Source: Bacteroidales bacterium
Lineage (GTDB): Bacteria; Bacteroidota; Bacteroidia; Bacteroidales; F082
Length of the DNA: 28,756 nt
NCBI GenBank assembly: GCA_024762735.1
Contig: JANTGU010000003.1
Coordinates: 1 to 28,756 of the forward strand
Direction: 5' to 3'
Positions 1 to 7,909 of this stretch are shown piece by piece. Within the stretch, counting starts at the first letter, position 1. The number at the start of each line of letters is the position of its first letter. The position numbers and the translations under genes are program-made. Below the pieces are notes generated by a model, which worked only from the letters and a program-made list of their open reading frames with translations, ran no database searches and had not been told where the DNA came from.

Positions 1-103
1 ATTATAATATAGTTATATAAATACATCTGGTATTTTTAAATATAGTGTTAGAAAGTTACAACCATATTGATCCGTTATTTAATCTTATTAACACCAATCA
101 TTT

Positions 104-1441
104 ATGATGGAAATAAATGCAACAGACAAAAAGGTAATTTTAAGAGTACCCCTACTGCTTCTCGGAGTGTTGGCCTTCTGGATTTCAGGATGTAAACACG
201 ATCCGTATATCAGTCCTGACACCCCTCCAACGGCCAGCACCCACTGCGATGCCGATACGGTCTATTTTCAAAACGAGATTCTCCCTATGCTTGTATCTAA
301 CTGTGCCACTTCCGGCTGTCATAACACTCAATCGCACAAGCACGGGGTTGTTTTGGTCAATTATGCCACCGTGATGAGCACAGGTGGGATTAACCTTTCC
401 AACCCGTCAAGCAGTAAAATATATGAAGCCATCACAGGTTCTGATGAAATAATGCCTCCTTCACCGGCCACTCCTTTAACTACAGAACAAACCAATAAAG
501 TACTAAAGTGGATTGAACAGGGTGCTGTAAACAACCAGTGTGTTGAAGACAGCACTCAGTGTGATACTTCCCAAGTTACTTTTAATGCCGATGTAAAACC
601 CATCTTTGAAAAATATTGTCTTGGTTGTCACAGCCAGCCCACCCCCGCTTATAATATCGATCTGAATAACTGGGATGATTTGGCTGTCATTGTAAACAAT
701 GGTTCATTGGCTGGATCAGTTCAACACCTGGCAGGATATTTTCCCATGCCGAAAGGATCGACCATGACAGATTGCGAGATTGCCACGGTCGTGAAATGGG
801 CAAACGACACTACCCTTACCGACCCGGGTGGCGGTGGTGGTGGAAATCCTGACCCTTGCGACCCGGACACCACCTATTTTCAAAATACCGTGTTGCCCCT
901 GATAGTTTCAAATTGCGCAACATCTGGTTGTCATGACACTCAAACGCATGAGCATGATATTGTTTTAGTTGATTACGCTTCCATCGTGTCAGACGGAAAA
1001 GTAAAACCGGGCAACCCGAACGACAGCAAACTCTATAAAATATTATTCGGAGGCGATATGCGTGAAGATATTATGCCTCCACCACCAGCTCAGCCTTTTA
1101 CAGCAACCCAAAAGCAAATTGTTTACGACTGGATTTTACAAGGCGCACTGAACAATAGTTGCGATGGCGGTTGCGATACTACCAACGTTACTTTTTCGGG
1201 AACAGTTTGGCCTTTAATGCAAACCTGGTGTACGGGATGCCACACAGGTGGCAACGCGGGCGGGGGAATCCACCTTGAAAATTACAACAACGTGGTAACC
1301 ATTGCCAACAATGGCAAACTGATGGGAACCATCACGCATAGCGCGGGATACTCTCCCATGCCCAAAAACAGCGGCAAACTCTCCGATTGTCAAATTGCAG
1401 AAATTCGCATCTGGATAGAAGACGGAACACCTAATAATTAA
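104..1441 (+). CDS. Cytochrome-c-like lipoprotein with four CH-type haem motifs (A-B-A-B repeat)
   Basis: This is a 445-residue surface lipoprotein. A hydrophobic stretch at residues 11-28 ends in the lipobox ISGC (Cys30). Two different cytochrome-like modules alternate. Type A has CATSGCH (Cys67-His73 and Cys271-His277), a CX4CH spacing, with a later IMPP methionine (Met117, Met323). Type B has ordinary CxxCH (CLGCH 172-176 and CTGCH 376-380), with a later PMPK methionine (Met215, Met419). Each A-B pair is about 195 residues, and the pairs are joined by a Gly-rich linker near residues 241-248. The methionines are plausible distal haem ligands. Similar modules occur in planctomycete-type cytochrome C (PSCyt) proteins. 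The expected role is haem-based electron transfer or surface redox chemistry outside the inner membrane; this is inferred from the motifs only. It starts with two consecutive ATG codons (104 and 107), and the first is used here. It is first in a tight cluster, 10 bp before the next gene. Confidence 0.8.
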   Translation: MMEINATDKKVILRVPLLLLGVLAFWISGCKHDPYISPDTPPTASTHCDADTVYFQNEILPMLVSNCATSGCHNTQSHKHGVVLVNYATVMSTGGINLSNPSSSKIYEAITGSDEIMPPSPATPLTTEQTNKVLKWIEQGAVNNQCVEDSTQCDTSQVTFNADVKPIFEKYCLGCHSQPTPAYNIDLNNWDDLAVIVNNGSLAGSVQHLAGYFPMPKGSTMTDCEIATVVKWANDTTLTDPGGGGGGNPDPCDPDTTYFQNTVLPLIVSNCATSGCHDTQTHEHDIVLVDYASIVSDGKVKPGNPNDSKLYKILFGGDMREDIMPPPPAQPFTATQKQIVYDWILQGALNNSCDGGCDTTNVTFSGTVWPLMQTWCTGCHTGGNAGGGIHLENYNNVVTIANNGKLMGTITHSAGYSPMPKNSGKLSDCQIAEIRIWIEDGTPNN

Positions 1442-1451
1442 ATTAACCACT

Positions 1452-1826
1452 ATGAAAAAATTGCTTTTTGTAACAGGAATGTTTACCTTGTTCATGCTTC
1501 AGTCCTGTTACTACGATAATATGGAAGACCTATATCCCGATAATGGCGGTACTACTTGCGACACCACCAATGTAACCTTCAATTTAACGGTGTGGCCTAT
1601 TATTCAATCCAACTGCACCGGGTGCCACAGTGGCTCGGCTCCGTCAGGAAATGTAAGTCTGGAAAACTATAACGACGTGGTTGTTTCGGTTGAAAACAAT
1701 AAATTAATGGGTACCATCAGACACGAGTCTGGCTACTCGCCCATGCCAAAAAACAGCAGCAGGCTGTCTGATTGTAATATTTCTCAGTTGGAAACATGGA
1801 TTAACCACGGTTATCCAGACAATTAG
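1452..1826 (+). CDS. Small single-haem-motif cytochrome-like lipoprotein, paralogue of the preceding B module
   Basis: This 124-residue lipoprotein has a short signal peptide ending in LQSC (Cys19) followed by one type-B module. It carries CTGCH near residues 55-59 and the candidate distal methionine in GYSPMPKN near residues 96-103. Over its whole length it resembles the last module of the upstream protein: both share TVWP near the haem motif, LENYN, KLMGTI, GYSPMPKN and LSDC. This points to a recent tandem duplication of that module followed by addition of its own signal. It is 10 bp after the upstream gene and 7 bp before the next, so co-transcription is very likely. The likely role is a one-electron carrier or partner of the larger lipoprotein at the cell surface or in the periplasm. 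Haem attachment is predicted, not shown. Confidence 0.78.
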   Translation: MKKLLFVTGMFTLFMLQSCYYDNMEDLYPDNGGTTCDTTNVTFNLTVWPIIQSNCTGCHSGSAPSGNVSLENYNDVVVSVENNKLMGTIRHESGYSPMPKNSSRLSDCNISQLETWINHGYPDN

Positions 1827-1833
1827 AAAAATC

Positions 1834-2253
1834 ATGAAAAAGATACTTCTTATAGTCGTAATAATTGCTCTCGCCGGTGGTTTGTATGGATGGTTTTTCG
1901 TTTACAACAAGCCCCACACTAATTTTGAGAACAGTAAACCCGATTTTAAATTATCGGCTCAACAACTTTTTAATGATTTTTCAGGAGGAAAGGGAGAAAG
2001 TTATAACGGAAAAGTTATCGAGATAAACGGCACTGCTCAAAAGGCAGATATTTCCGACACGTTGGTCACCCTGGTGTTTGTTTTTAACGAAGGAATGTTT
2101 GGCGATGAAGGGATTCGATGTTTATTTATTCCTAAATTCTACAACCGGTTAAAAGCGATAACCTATCCTGCTCCCGTTACCTTAAAAGGGTTTTGTGCAG
2201 GGTACAATGACACCGATGTGATATTAGAGCACTGCAGTTTAATCAAAAATTAA
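1834..2253 (+). CDS. Membrane-anchored OB-fold protein (tRNA_anti-like family)
   Basis: This 139-residue protein has one N-terminal hydrophobic segment (residues 3-21), either an uncleaved anchor or a signal peptide. The rest resembles the OB-fold tRNA_anti-like family (PF12869) common in Bacteroidota envelopes. The recognisable pattern is a YNGKVIEINGTAQKAD strand-turn near residues 57-72, then a GIRCLF strand, VTLKGFCAGYNDTDVILEHC, and a C-terminal LI. Despite the family name these secreted forms are not thought to act on tRNA, and their function is unknown. Two cysteines near the C-terminus (in GFCAGY and LEHC) could form a disulfide. It sits 7 bp after the small cytochrome-like gene, so it is probably an accessory protein of that cluster. 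Confidence 0.7.
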   Translation: MKKILLIVVIIALAGGLYGWFFVYNKPHTNFENSKPDFKLSAQQLFNDFSGGKGESYNGKVIEINGTAQKADISDTLVTLVFVFNEGMFGDEGIRCLFIPKFYNRLKAITYPAPVTLKGFCAGYNDTDVILEHCSLIKN

Positions 2254-2268
2254 AGCCATTAAACCCGA

Positions 2269-2497
2269 TGACAAAACAAAATAGAATACAAAATAATAAG
2301 CACATGAAACCTCCATGACGGTCTAAAAATACATGGGAATGATTTCCCGACCCTGTAAGGGTCGCATATTAATAGCCCGGGGTTTTAACCCCGGGTGTAA
2401 AAAAGAAGAAAGTCGTTTTGGCGGAATTTTTGCTATTAAAAGCAAAAATTGTGACAAAACATAAAAGAATGGAATACAAAATTAAAAACATATGAAA
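2269..2497. repeat. Hairpin-rich intergenic element flanked by an imperfect direct repeat
   Basis: The 238-bp gap before the YceI gene holds no gene. It contains a 7-bp hairpin CGACCCT-GTA-AGGGTCG at 2348-2364 and a GC-rich hairpin CCCGGGGT-TTTA-ACCCCGGG at 2376-2395. An AT-rich hairpin AATTTTTGCT-ATTAAA-AGCAAAAATT follows at 2425-2450. The patch is flanked by two related stretches, 2269-2309 and 2452-2497. Both begin TGACAAAACA, contain GAATACAAAAT, and end in ATGAAA; the second ATG is the YceI start. The first two hairpins resemble short palindromic elements often seen between Bacteroidota genes; that resemblance is from memory. No U-run follows the hairpins, so they are not classic terminators. 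Confidence 0.6.
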
Positions 2498-3043
2498 TTA
2501 ATAACCCTCACCACAGTTTTATTTCTTTTTGCCTTTCAGGCAGAAGCACAACGATACATCACCAAAACAGGCAGAATCACTTTTTTTTCTGACGGCCCGC
2601 TCGAAAAAATTGAAGCCGTAAACAATGGCGTTAATTCAGCCCTGGATTCCCAAAGCGGCATGTTTGTATTCAAGGTGCTGATGAAATCGTTTGTTTTTGA
2701 AAAAGCCCTGATGCAGGAGCATTTTAACGAAAACTACGTGGAGAGTGACAAGTATCCGTTAGCTACCTTTAAAGGAAAGGTAAAAAACATCAAGGATATT
2801 GATTTTACAAAACCCGGCATTTACGATGCTGAAGTGGAGGGTGACCTTACCATTCACGGAAAAACAAACCACGTTGCCACAACCGGTACTTTTACAATTG
2901 AAGGCAGTGATGTTTTAGGAAAATCGTTGTTCACTATTAAACTGGCCGATTACAACATAAAAATTCCAAGCATTGTTGAAGGCAAAATTGCGGAAGAGAT
3001 ATTAATTACCACCACCATCGACCTTAAACCTTTGAAAAAATGA
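2492..3043 (+). CDS. YceI-family periplasmic lipocalin-like protein
   Basis: This 183-residue protein has an N-terminal signal peptide (about residues 1-19, cleavage after AEA). A YceI domain follows: GRITFFSDGPLEKIEAVNN near the start of the mature protein, HFNENYVESDKYPLATFKG in the middle (the YceI signature of a strand with SDKYP and A-F-G), and GDLTIHGKTN further on. YceI proteins form an extended beta-barrel that binds long isoprenoid chains, including quinones, in the periplasm. The ligand here cannot be read from sequence. The stop overlaps the start of the next gene by 4 bp (ATGA), so translation of the two is probably coupled. Its position beside cytochrome-like lipoproteins suggests a shared envelope redox role; that is inference. 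Confidence 0.85.
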   Translation: MKLITLTTVLFLFAFQAEAQRYITKTGRITFFSDGPLEKIEAVNNGVNSALDSQSGMFVFKVLMKSFVFEKALMQEHFNENYVESDKYPLATFKGKVKNIKDIDFTKPGIYDAEVEGDLTIHGKTNHVATTGTFTIEGSDVLGKSLFTIKLADYNIKIPSIVEGKIAEEILITTTIDLKPLKK

Positions 3044-3933
3044 ATCGGATAGCATTACTGATTATTGCACTCGCTTTTTTGACCTTTCAAAGTGCAGCAC
3101 AAGACGACATGATGGACCTGTTGGATGATGCACCCACCACGGAATTTGCCTCGGCAACCTTTAAAAGCACGCATGTTATAGTTGGCCAATCAATTGAGAG
3201 CCCTGCCAAAGGAACTATGCTGTTAAATATCCAGCATCATTTTGGCCCCGTCAATTCAGGGTTTTATAATTTTTTCGGATTTGACCAGGCCGTTACAAGG
3301 TTAAGGTTATCGTATGGGATAACCGATTGGCTATCGATAGGGTTGGGTCGTACCACCCAAAACAAAACCTGGGATGGAAGTCTAAAAATAAAACTCTTAC
3401 GACAAAGCAGCGGAGCCCGAAACATGCCCTTCACAATTTCCTATTATGGAAACATAGGGATCAACACTTTGGAGCGAACCGATTTTTCCCGTCCTGATTA
3501 TTTTAGTAGTCGGTTATCCTATGTGAATCAACTACTCATTGCACGTAAGTTTAGCTCAAAGTTATCGTTACAGCTTATCCCAAGCCTTATTCACCGCAAC
3601 CTTGTTGAAACCAGGCAAGACGACAATGATGTTTATTCGCTTGGGGCAGCAGGGCGCGTTAAGCTTACAAACCGGATGAGTTTTAACTTCGAGTATCACT
3701 ATATTTTATCAAAACAAACGGCATCACAATATTACAATTCACTCTCTCTGGGGGTTGATATTGAGACCGGGGGTCACGTGTTTCAGCTTTTCCTCACCAA
3801 CTCAGCAGGCATTAACGAGCAGTATTTTATTCCTTATACCGATGGCTCGTGGCTTAAAGGAGATATTCGTATTGGATTCAATATTGTAAGAACTTTTACC
3901 ATTGTAAAGCCAAAGGAGTTTGCGAAGTATTAA
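3040..3933 (+). CDS. DUF5777-family beta-barrel protein
   Basis: This 297-residue protein has a signal peptide ending in QSAAQ (about residue 20) and a short acidic stretch (DDMMDLLDDAP). The rest matches the DUF5777 family: FKSTHVIVGQSIESPAKGTML, the HHFGPVNSGFYNFFGFDQA block, LRLSYGITDWLSIGLGRT, and repeated amphipathic strands with aromatic ends. The predicted location is an outer-membrane beta-barrel of about 12 strands. No function has been assigned to the family as far as I know, although it is often found near YceI and cytochrome-like genes in Bacteroidota. The start codon overlaps the YceI stop, which marks the end of this transcription unit; a hairpin follows at 3980-4002. Confidence 0.8.
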   Translation: MNRIALLIIALAFLTFQSAAQDDMMDLLDDAPTTEFASATFKSTHVIVGQSIESPAKGTMLLNIQHHFGPVNSGFYNFFGFDQAVTRLRLSYGITDWLSIGLGRTTQNKTWDGSLKIKLLRQSSGARNMPFTISYYGNIGINTLERTDFSRPDYFSSRLSYVNQLLIARKFSSKLSLQLIPSLIHRNLVETRQDDNDVYSLGAAGRVKLTNRMSFNFEYHYILSKQTASQYYNSLSLGVDIETGGHVFQLFLTNSAGINEQYFIPYTDGSWLKGDIRIGFNIVRTFTIVKPKEFAKY

Positions 3934-3979
3934 CAATAGGATAGCTAATCAGCATAATACACTTTACAAATTATTTCAT

Positions 3980-4002
3980 AAAAAACCCTGATACAGGGTT
4001 TT
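3980..4002 (-). terminator. Hairpin terminator between convergent genes, overlapping the ATPase stop codon
   Basis: A perfect 9-bp stem AAAACCCTG-ATA-CAGGGTTTT spans 3982-4002. Read on the minus strand it is followed by a run of six T, a standard intrinsic terminator. It overlaps the minus-strand stop codon (4001-4003). On the plus strand only four T follow, so it may also weakly end the DUF5777 transcript. Confidence 0.7.
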
Positions 4003-5206
4003 ACAATAATGTGGTTCGTAAAAATTCCAGATATTCCTGTAGGTTAACAACGTCAGAACCGCTGTCAAGTGGAAAACCATTGTCCACCAGGCATATTAAA
4101 TTTGACTTCTGTAGATTAAGCCGGGGAAACAGTTTTTTGAGACTGGTGATTCCTTTAAGCATCGATGTCTTAGGGCTTTTCGTTAATTTTATTTCAAACG
4201 GGAGCATCACATTCCCGTTTTGAATCAACAGGTCAATTTCTTGTTGGTTACTTGTTCGTATATAATACATACTATTATATAGCCCGTTGTTATTTAAAAA
4301 TTTTAAGGTCTCTGTGATGACCAGGTTTTCAAAAAGAGGGCCACCCAACAGTCCATACTTTATTTGTTCAATGGTAGTCATTCCTGTAAGGTAAGAAACA
4401 AGACCGTTGTCAAGCCAGTAAACTTTTGGGCTTTTGACAATTCTTTTCCCGAAATTTTGATAAAATGGCTGAAGCAAATAAATTATGTTTCCTGCAACAA
4501 GCACCGATACCCAGTTTTTAACAGTGCCAACACTTATCCCAAGCTCTTTTGATAAAGAAGAATAATTCAATGGTTGTGAACACCTGGAAGCAAGCAATCG
4601 AAGGAACTGCCCAAACGTTCTTAAATCTCCAATATTATAAATCGATTTTACATCTTTTTCAATATACGTCTGTACATAACTACTATACCATGTTTGATTG
4701 TTTAAAGACAGATTAACGGACAATTCCGGGTAAAGCCCTTTCAGACAAGCGAACTCAAAAAAATTGTCGGAACCTGCATTATCCAAAATACCGGCACTCA
4801 ACAGCTCCGTAAATGAAAAAGGGTATAATTTTAAAAGGGCGACCCTTCCCGCCAAAGATTCACTCAACCCTTTCATCATGGAAAATTGTTGTGAACCTGT
4901 TAGAAGATACTTGCCTGGAATTCGTTTTCTGTCTATTTCCATTTTCAAATAGGATAACAAATCAGGAACATATTGTATTTCGTCTAAAATGGTAAGACTC
5001 TTTAATTCGGTCATAAACAAGGCAGGGTCTGTTAAGGCACGTTCCCGTAAAAGAAGATCATCGAAACTAACATACTTATAATCTTTACCAAATATTTTTT
5101 GCAACAACGTTGACTTACCCGTTTGCCTTGCCCCTACCAAAGCCACTGAAGGAAAACCTTTTGCGCTTTTTTTGATATAACCGGTTATTTCTCTTTCAAT
5201 ATACAT
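4001..5206 (-). CDS. AAA_14 / DUF4143 ATP-binding protein
   Basis: This 401-residue ATPase belongs to the widespread prokaryotic group pairing an AAA_14 domain with DUF4143. Walker A is GARQTGKS (residues 25-32), Walker B is LTILDE (71-76), and YLLTGSQQ (100-107) is the sensor-like segment. A middle winged-helix part carries SLSKELGISVGTVKNWV. The C-terminal part has QQEIDLLI followed by FEIKLTK, the D...ExK pattern of a nuclease-like fold that is typically weak or inactive in this family. The physiological role is unknown. The family often sits alone and varies between strains, and here it is a single gene between unrelated units. The ATG lies 17 bp downstream of the predicted start site of a minus-strand TATATTTG box. 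Confidence 0.85.
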   Translation of the reverse strand: MYIEREITGYIKKSAKGFPSVALVGARQTGKSTLLQKIFGKDYKYVSFDDLLLRERALTDPALFMTELKSLTILDEIQYVPDLLSYLKMEIDRKRIPGKYLLTGSQQFSMMKGLSESLAGRVALLKLYPFSFTELLSAGILDNAGSDNFFEFACLKGLYPELSVNLSLNNQTWYSSYVQTYIEKDVKSIYNIGDLRTFGQFLRLLASRCSQPLNYSSLSKELGISVGTVKNWVSVLVAGNIIYLLQPFYQNFGKRIVKSPKVYWLDNGLVSYLTGMTTIEQIKYGLLGGPLFENLVITETLKFLNNNGLYNSMYYIRTSNQQEIDLLIQNGNVMLPFEIKLTKSPKTSMLKGITSLKKLFPRLNLQKSNLICLVDNGFPLDSGSDVVNLQEYLEFLRTTLL

Positions 5207-5229
5207 TATGTAAATTTATAATACCATTG

Positions 5230-5237
5230 CAAATATA
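5230..5237 (-). promoter_or_regulatory. Bacteroidota -7 box TATATTTG for the ATPase gene
   Basis: The minus strand reads TATATTTG, a full match to TAnnTTTG. It is 24-31 bp upstream of the ATPase ATG. A TTG at 5251-5253 is closer (13 bp) than the usual -33 spacing, so the -33 element is uncertain. Confidence 0.5.
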
Positions 5238-5293
5238 CATAATTTTATCACAACGCGATCAGGGCAAAAAAACCTTACTAAAAAATAATTATC

Positions 5294-5301
5294 TATATTT
5301 G
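5294..5301 (+). promoter_or_regulatory. Bacteroidota -7 box TATATTTG for the kinase/regulator operon
   Basis: TATATTTG matches TAnnTTTG and lies 30 bp upstream of the kinase ATG at 5331, which would give a leader of about 23 bases. It is identical to the minus-strand box at 5230-5237, so the two genes diverge from a 124-bp region. No good -33 TTTG was seen. Confidence 0.5.
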
Positions 5302-5330
5302 TACATATTAATTTTAAATGATACTTGTTA

Positions 5331-7271
5331 ATGAGGTTATACCATGCGTTTATTTTACCTTTGACACTAACTATAATGCTATCTTCCAAGATGCTGGCTA
5401 GTAATATTGACTCCCTTGAAGCAAGCCTGCCTCGGGTAAGTGATAGTTTAAAAGTAAAAATACTTTGCGATTTATGCTGGGAATATCGCTCATTGTCTGC
5501 TGAAAAAGCGTTGGCTTATGGAAACAAGGCACTACAACTATCCAAAAAGATTGATGACAAAAGCGGTATAGCACAATCGTATAACGATATGGGCATTGTC
5601 TATATTGGAACCGGTTTGTATGACACGGCTCTTGAGTATTTTAACCGTTCGATGGACCTGCGAGTCCAGCTTAAAGATAGTACAGGAATCGCCTCTCTTT
5701 ATAATAAAATAGGAATCATTTTTCAAAAACAAGGAGATTTAAAAAAGGCGCTACAAAATCAGCTTTTAGCTTTAGATATTTACAAGAAACTAAAAGCCGA
5801 ATTATGGATTGGATATTCGCTAAACAACATTGCAATCATCAATCAGAATTTGGGAAATCTTAACGCGTCGTTGGATTATCACAAAAAAGCATTGGAGTAT
5901 CGAATTAAAATGAAAGATAAGTATGGCGAAGCAGGTTCATATGGAAACATGGCCAATTTATATTTAAAATTAAACGATACTTTAAAAGCCATGGAGTACT
6001 ATCAACGAGCGTTAAAACTATTTCGAAAAATTGATGATAAAGAAGCTATCAGTACCATGCTTAATAACCTTGCTAACATCTATATTTTTCAGCAAAAAGT
6101 AAACATGGCTTTACCGCTTTTAAAAGAATCGCTTGAACTTAGAATAAAGGCAGGCGATCAAAAGGCAATTGCATCAACCCTGTTAAGATATGGAGAGGCC
6201 TATCTGGTAACAGGGGAATATAACAAAGCCATAGAAACTTTTTATCAAACGTTATACATTTCAAAAAACATCAAAGTACTTGAAGAAGAGATGTATGCTT
6301 ACTTAAACCTGGGAAAAGCATATAAAGCAAAAAGTTTGTATGATAGTGCATACAAATATAACCAGCTTTATGTTAGCCTTAAAGACTCCGTTTATTCAAA
6401 TAGACTAAAAGAGCAAATTGTAGAAATGCAAACCAAGTATGAATCAAAGGAAATGAAACATTCGATCGATTTGTTAAAAAGCGAAAAAAATTTGGCTGAA
6501 ATCAGACTTAAACAAAAACACAATGAAAACCTTATATTGATTTTGGTTATTTTTTTAATTCTGATCTCTTCTGTTTTTGTTTTTTATCGACACAAAACAA
6601 AGCAGAAATTGGAGATTGATGCCGCAAAACTAAAATATAACGAACAAAAAATTAGTGCAGTAATCAAAGGACAAGAAGAGGAGAGGCATAAAATAGCACG
6701 CGAACTACATGACGGCATTGGCCAAAAATTAGCCTCGATAAAACTTGCATGGAGCAAACTTATTTCCGACTTAAATTTAGAAATAAAGCAAGGGGAACTC
6801 AATATCGTCACTTCTTTAATCGATCAAACAGCCCGTGAAGTCCGAACCATATCACATCAAATGTTGCCCAACGAACTTGAGAAATTTGGACTAATTGCTG
6901 CAGTTGAAAGCCTGGTTGAGTCGGTTTTTAAAAATCAAAATATTAAAGTTTCTGTTGATACGTATGGGATATCGAACAGATTTCCAGCTGAGGTAGAGCT
7001 TACTGTATATCGTATTTTACAAGAATTATTAAGCAACATAATAAAACACTCCGGAGCAAAAAAGGTTAAGATAGATTTGCTACAAAAAATCAGCCGCCTC
7101 TATTTAATTGTAGAAGATGACGGAGTAGGTTTTCATTTTAAATCAAACAACCCAACATCAGGAATAGGATTGTTCAATATTGAAAGTAGAGCAAAGTCGG
7201 TAAATGGGTCAGTAAATTTTGACACCGCTATCGATAAAGGTACTACCGTACTAATTTCCATACCCGTATAA
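5331..7271 (+). CDS. TPR-containing sensor histidine kinase (HisKA_3 type)
   Basis: This protein of about 646 residues has a signal peptide or anchor (residues 1-22). A run of roughly seven tetratricopeptide repeats (about 50-370) follows, with patterns such as YNDMGIVYIGTGLYDTALEYF and YGNMANLYLKLNDTLKAMEYY. After a coiled coil comes one membrane helix (about 400-422). The cytoplasmic kinase has a HisKA_3 dimerisation box (EEERHKIARELHDGIGQ, phospho-acceptor His near 460), an N-box (QELLSNIIKHS, about 563), DDGVGF and GIGLFNIESR. The TPR region is predicted to be periplasmic and to sense a protein partner; the ligand is unknown. The partner regulator starts 5 bp after the stop. The ATG at 5331 is preferred over the TTG two codons earlier. 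To the eye the gene is more AT-rich than the 13-24 kb region. Confidence 0.92.
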   Translation: MRLYHAFILPLTLTIMLSSKMLASNIDSLEASLPRVSDSLKVKILCDLCWEYRSLSAEKALAYGNKALQLSKKIDDKSGIAQSYNDMGIVYIGTGLYDTALEYFNRSMDLRVQLKDSTGIASLYNKIGIIFQKQGDLKKALQNQLLALDIYKKLKAELWIGYSLNNIAIINQNLGNLNASLDYHKKALEYRIKMKDKYGEAGSYGNMANLYLKLNDTLKAMEYYQRALKLFRKIDDKEAISTMLNNLANIYIFQQKVNMALPLLKESLELRIKAGDQKAIASTLLRYGEAYLVTGEYNKAIETFYQTLYISKNIKVLEEEMYAYLNLGKAYKAKSLYDSAYKYNQLYVSLKDSVYSNRLKEQIVEMQTKYESKEMKHSIDLLKSEKNLAEIRLKQKHNENLILILVIFLILISSVFVFYRHKTKQKLEIDAAKLKYNEQKISAVIKGQEEERHKIARELHDGIGQKLASIKLAWSKLISDLNLEIKQGELNIVTSLIDQTAREVRTISHQMLPNELEKFGLIAAVESLVESVFKNQNIKVSVDTYGISNRFPAEVELTVYRILQELLSNIIKHSGAKKVKIDLLQKISRLYLIVEDDGVGFHFKSNNPTSGIGLFNIESRAKSVNGSVNFDTAIDKGTTVLISIPV

Positions 7272-7276
7272 AAATT

Positions 7277-7909
7277 ATGAGCCAAATAAAAATTCTTCTG
7301 GTTGACGACCACAACATTATCATAAACGGATTACGTTCACTATTGGAAGATGTTGACGATATCATTGTAGTTAGCCACGCAACAAATGGCCATAAGGCTC
7401 TTGAAATAGTTAAAAGCGTTACGGTTGATGTGGTATTAATGGACATTGATATGCCCGGGATGAATGGTATTGAGGCAACTAAAATAATGAAAGAACAATA
7501 CCCCCACATAAAAATATTAATTCTTACTGTTCACCACGAAAACTCATTTATTCGAAACTTAATGCTGGCAGGAGCGGATGGCTATTTGTTAAAAAATTTG
7601 TCAAAAGACGATTTAATCAATGCTATTAAGAAAATTTATAACGGCCATAAGTATTTTTCTTCCGACATTACCATGTCTCTGTTAAATAGCAACCCTGAAA
7701 AACAAGATAAACCTATTCAATTTACCCTGCGAGAGATGGATGTTTTAATGTTACTTATCGATGGTTTAACAAATAAAGAGATTGGAAAAACCCTTTTTAT
7801 AAGTCACAAAACAGTTGACAAACATCGTACTAGCCTAATGAAAAAAGCCGGGGTAAACAACATTGCCGGGCTGGTAAAATTTGCCATAAAAAATGGCTAT
7901 ACCGACTAA
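7277..7909 (+). CDS. NarL/LuxR-type response regulator
   Basis: This 210-residue regulator is the evident partner of the adjacent kinase, 5 bp upstream. The receiver domain (residues 4-120) has the acidic pair DD (10-11), phospho-acceptor Asp56 in LMDIDMPGMNG, the Thr switch in ILILTVHHE, and the Lys in LLKNLSKDD. The C-terminal GerE/LuxR helix-turn-helix (about 145-205) contains LTNKEIGKTLFISHKTVDKH. It should bind DNA as a phosphorylated dimer. Its targets are not identifiable, but the lipoprotein and propeller genes immediately downstream are natural candidates. The order kinase then regulator with almost no gap indicates one transcript. Confidence 0.95.
   Translation: MSQIKILLVDDHNIIINGLRSLLEDVDDIIVVSHATNGHKALEIVKSVTVDVVLMDIDMPGMNGIEATKIMKEQYPHIKILILTVHHENSFIRNLMLAGADGYLLKNLSKDDLINAIKKIYNGHKYFSSDITMSLLNSNPEKQDKPIQFTLREMDVLMLLIDGLTNKEIGKTLFISHKTVDKHRTSLMKKAGVNNIAGLVKFAIKNGYTD

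Noticed and set aside
46..103. Promoter for the first cytochrome-like gene
   Set aside because: No TAnnTTTG box or -33 TTTG could be found in the 103 bases available; the promoter may be upstream of the window.
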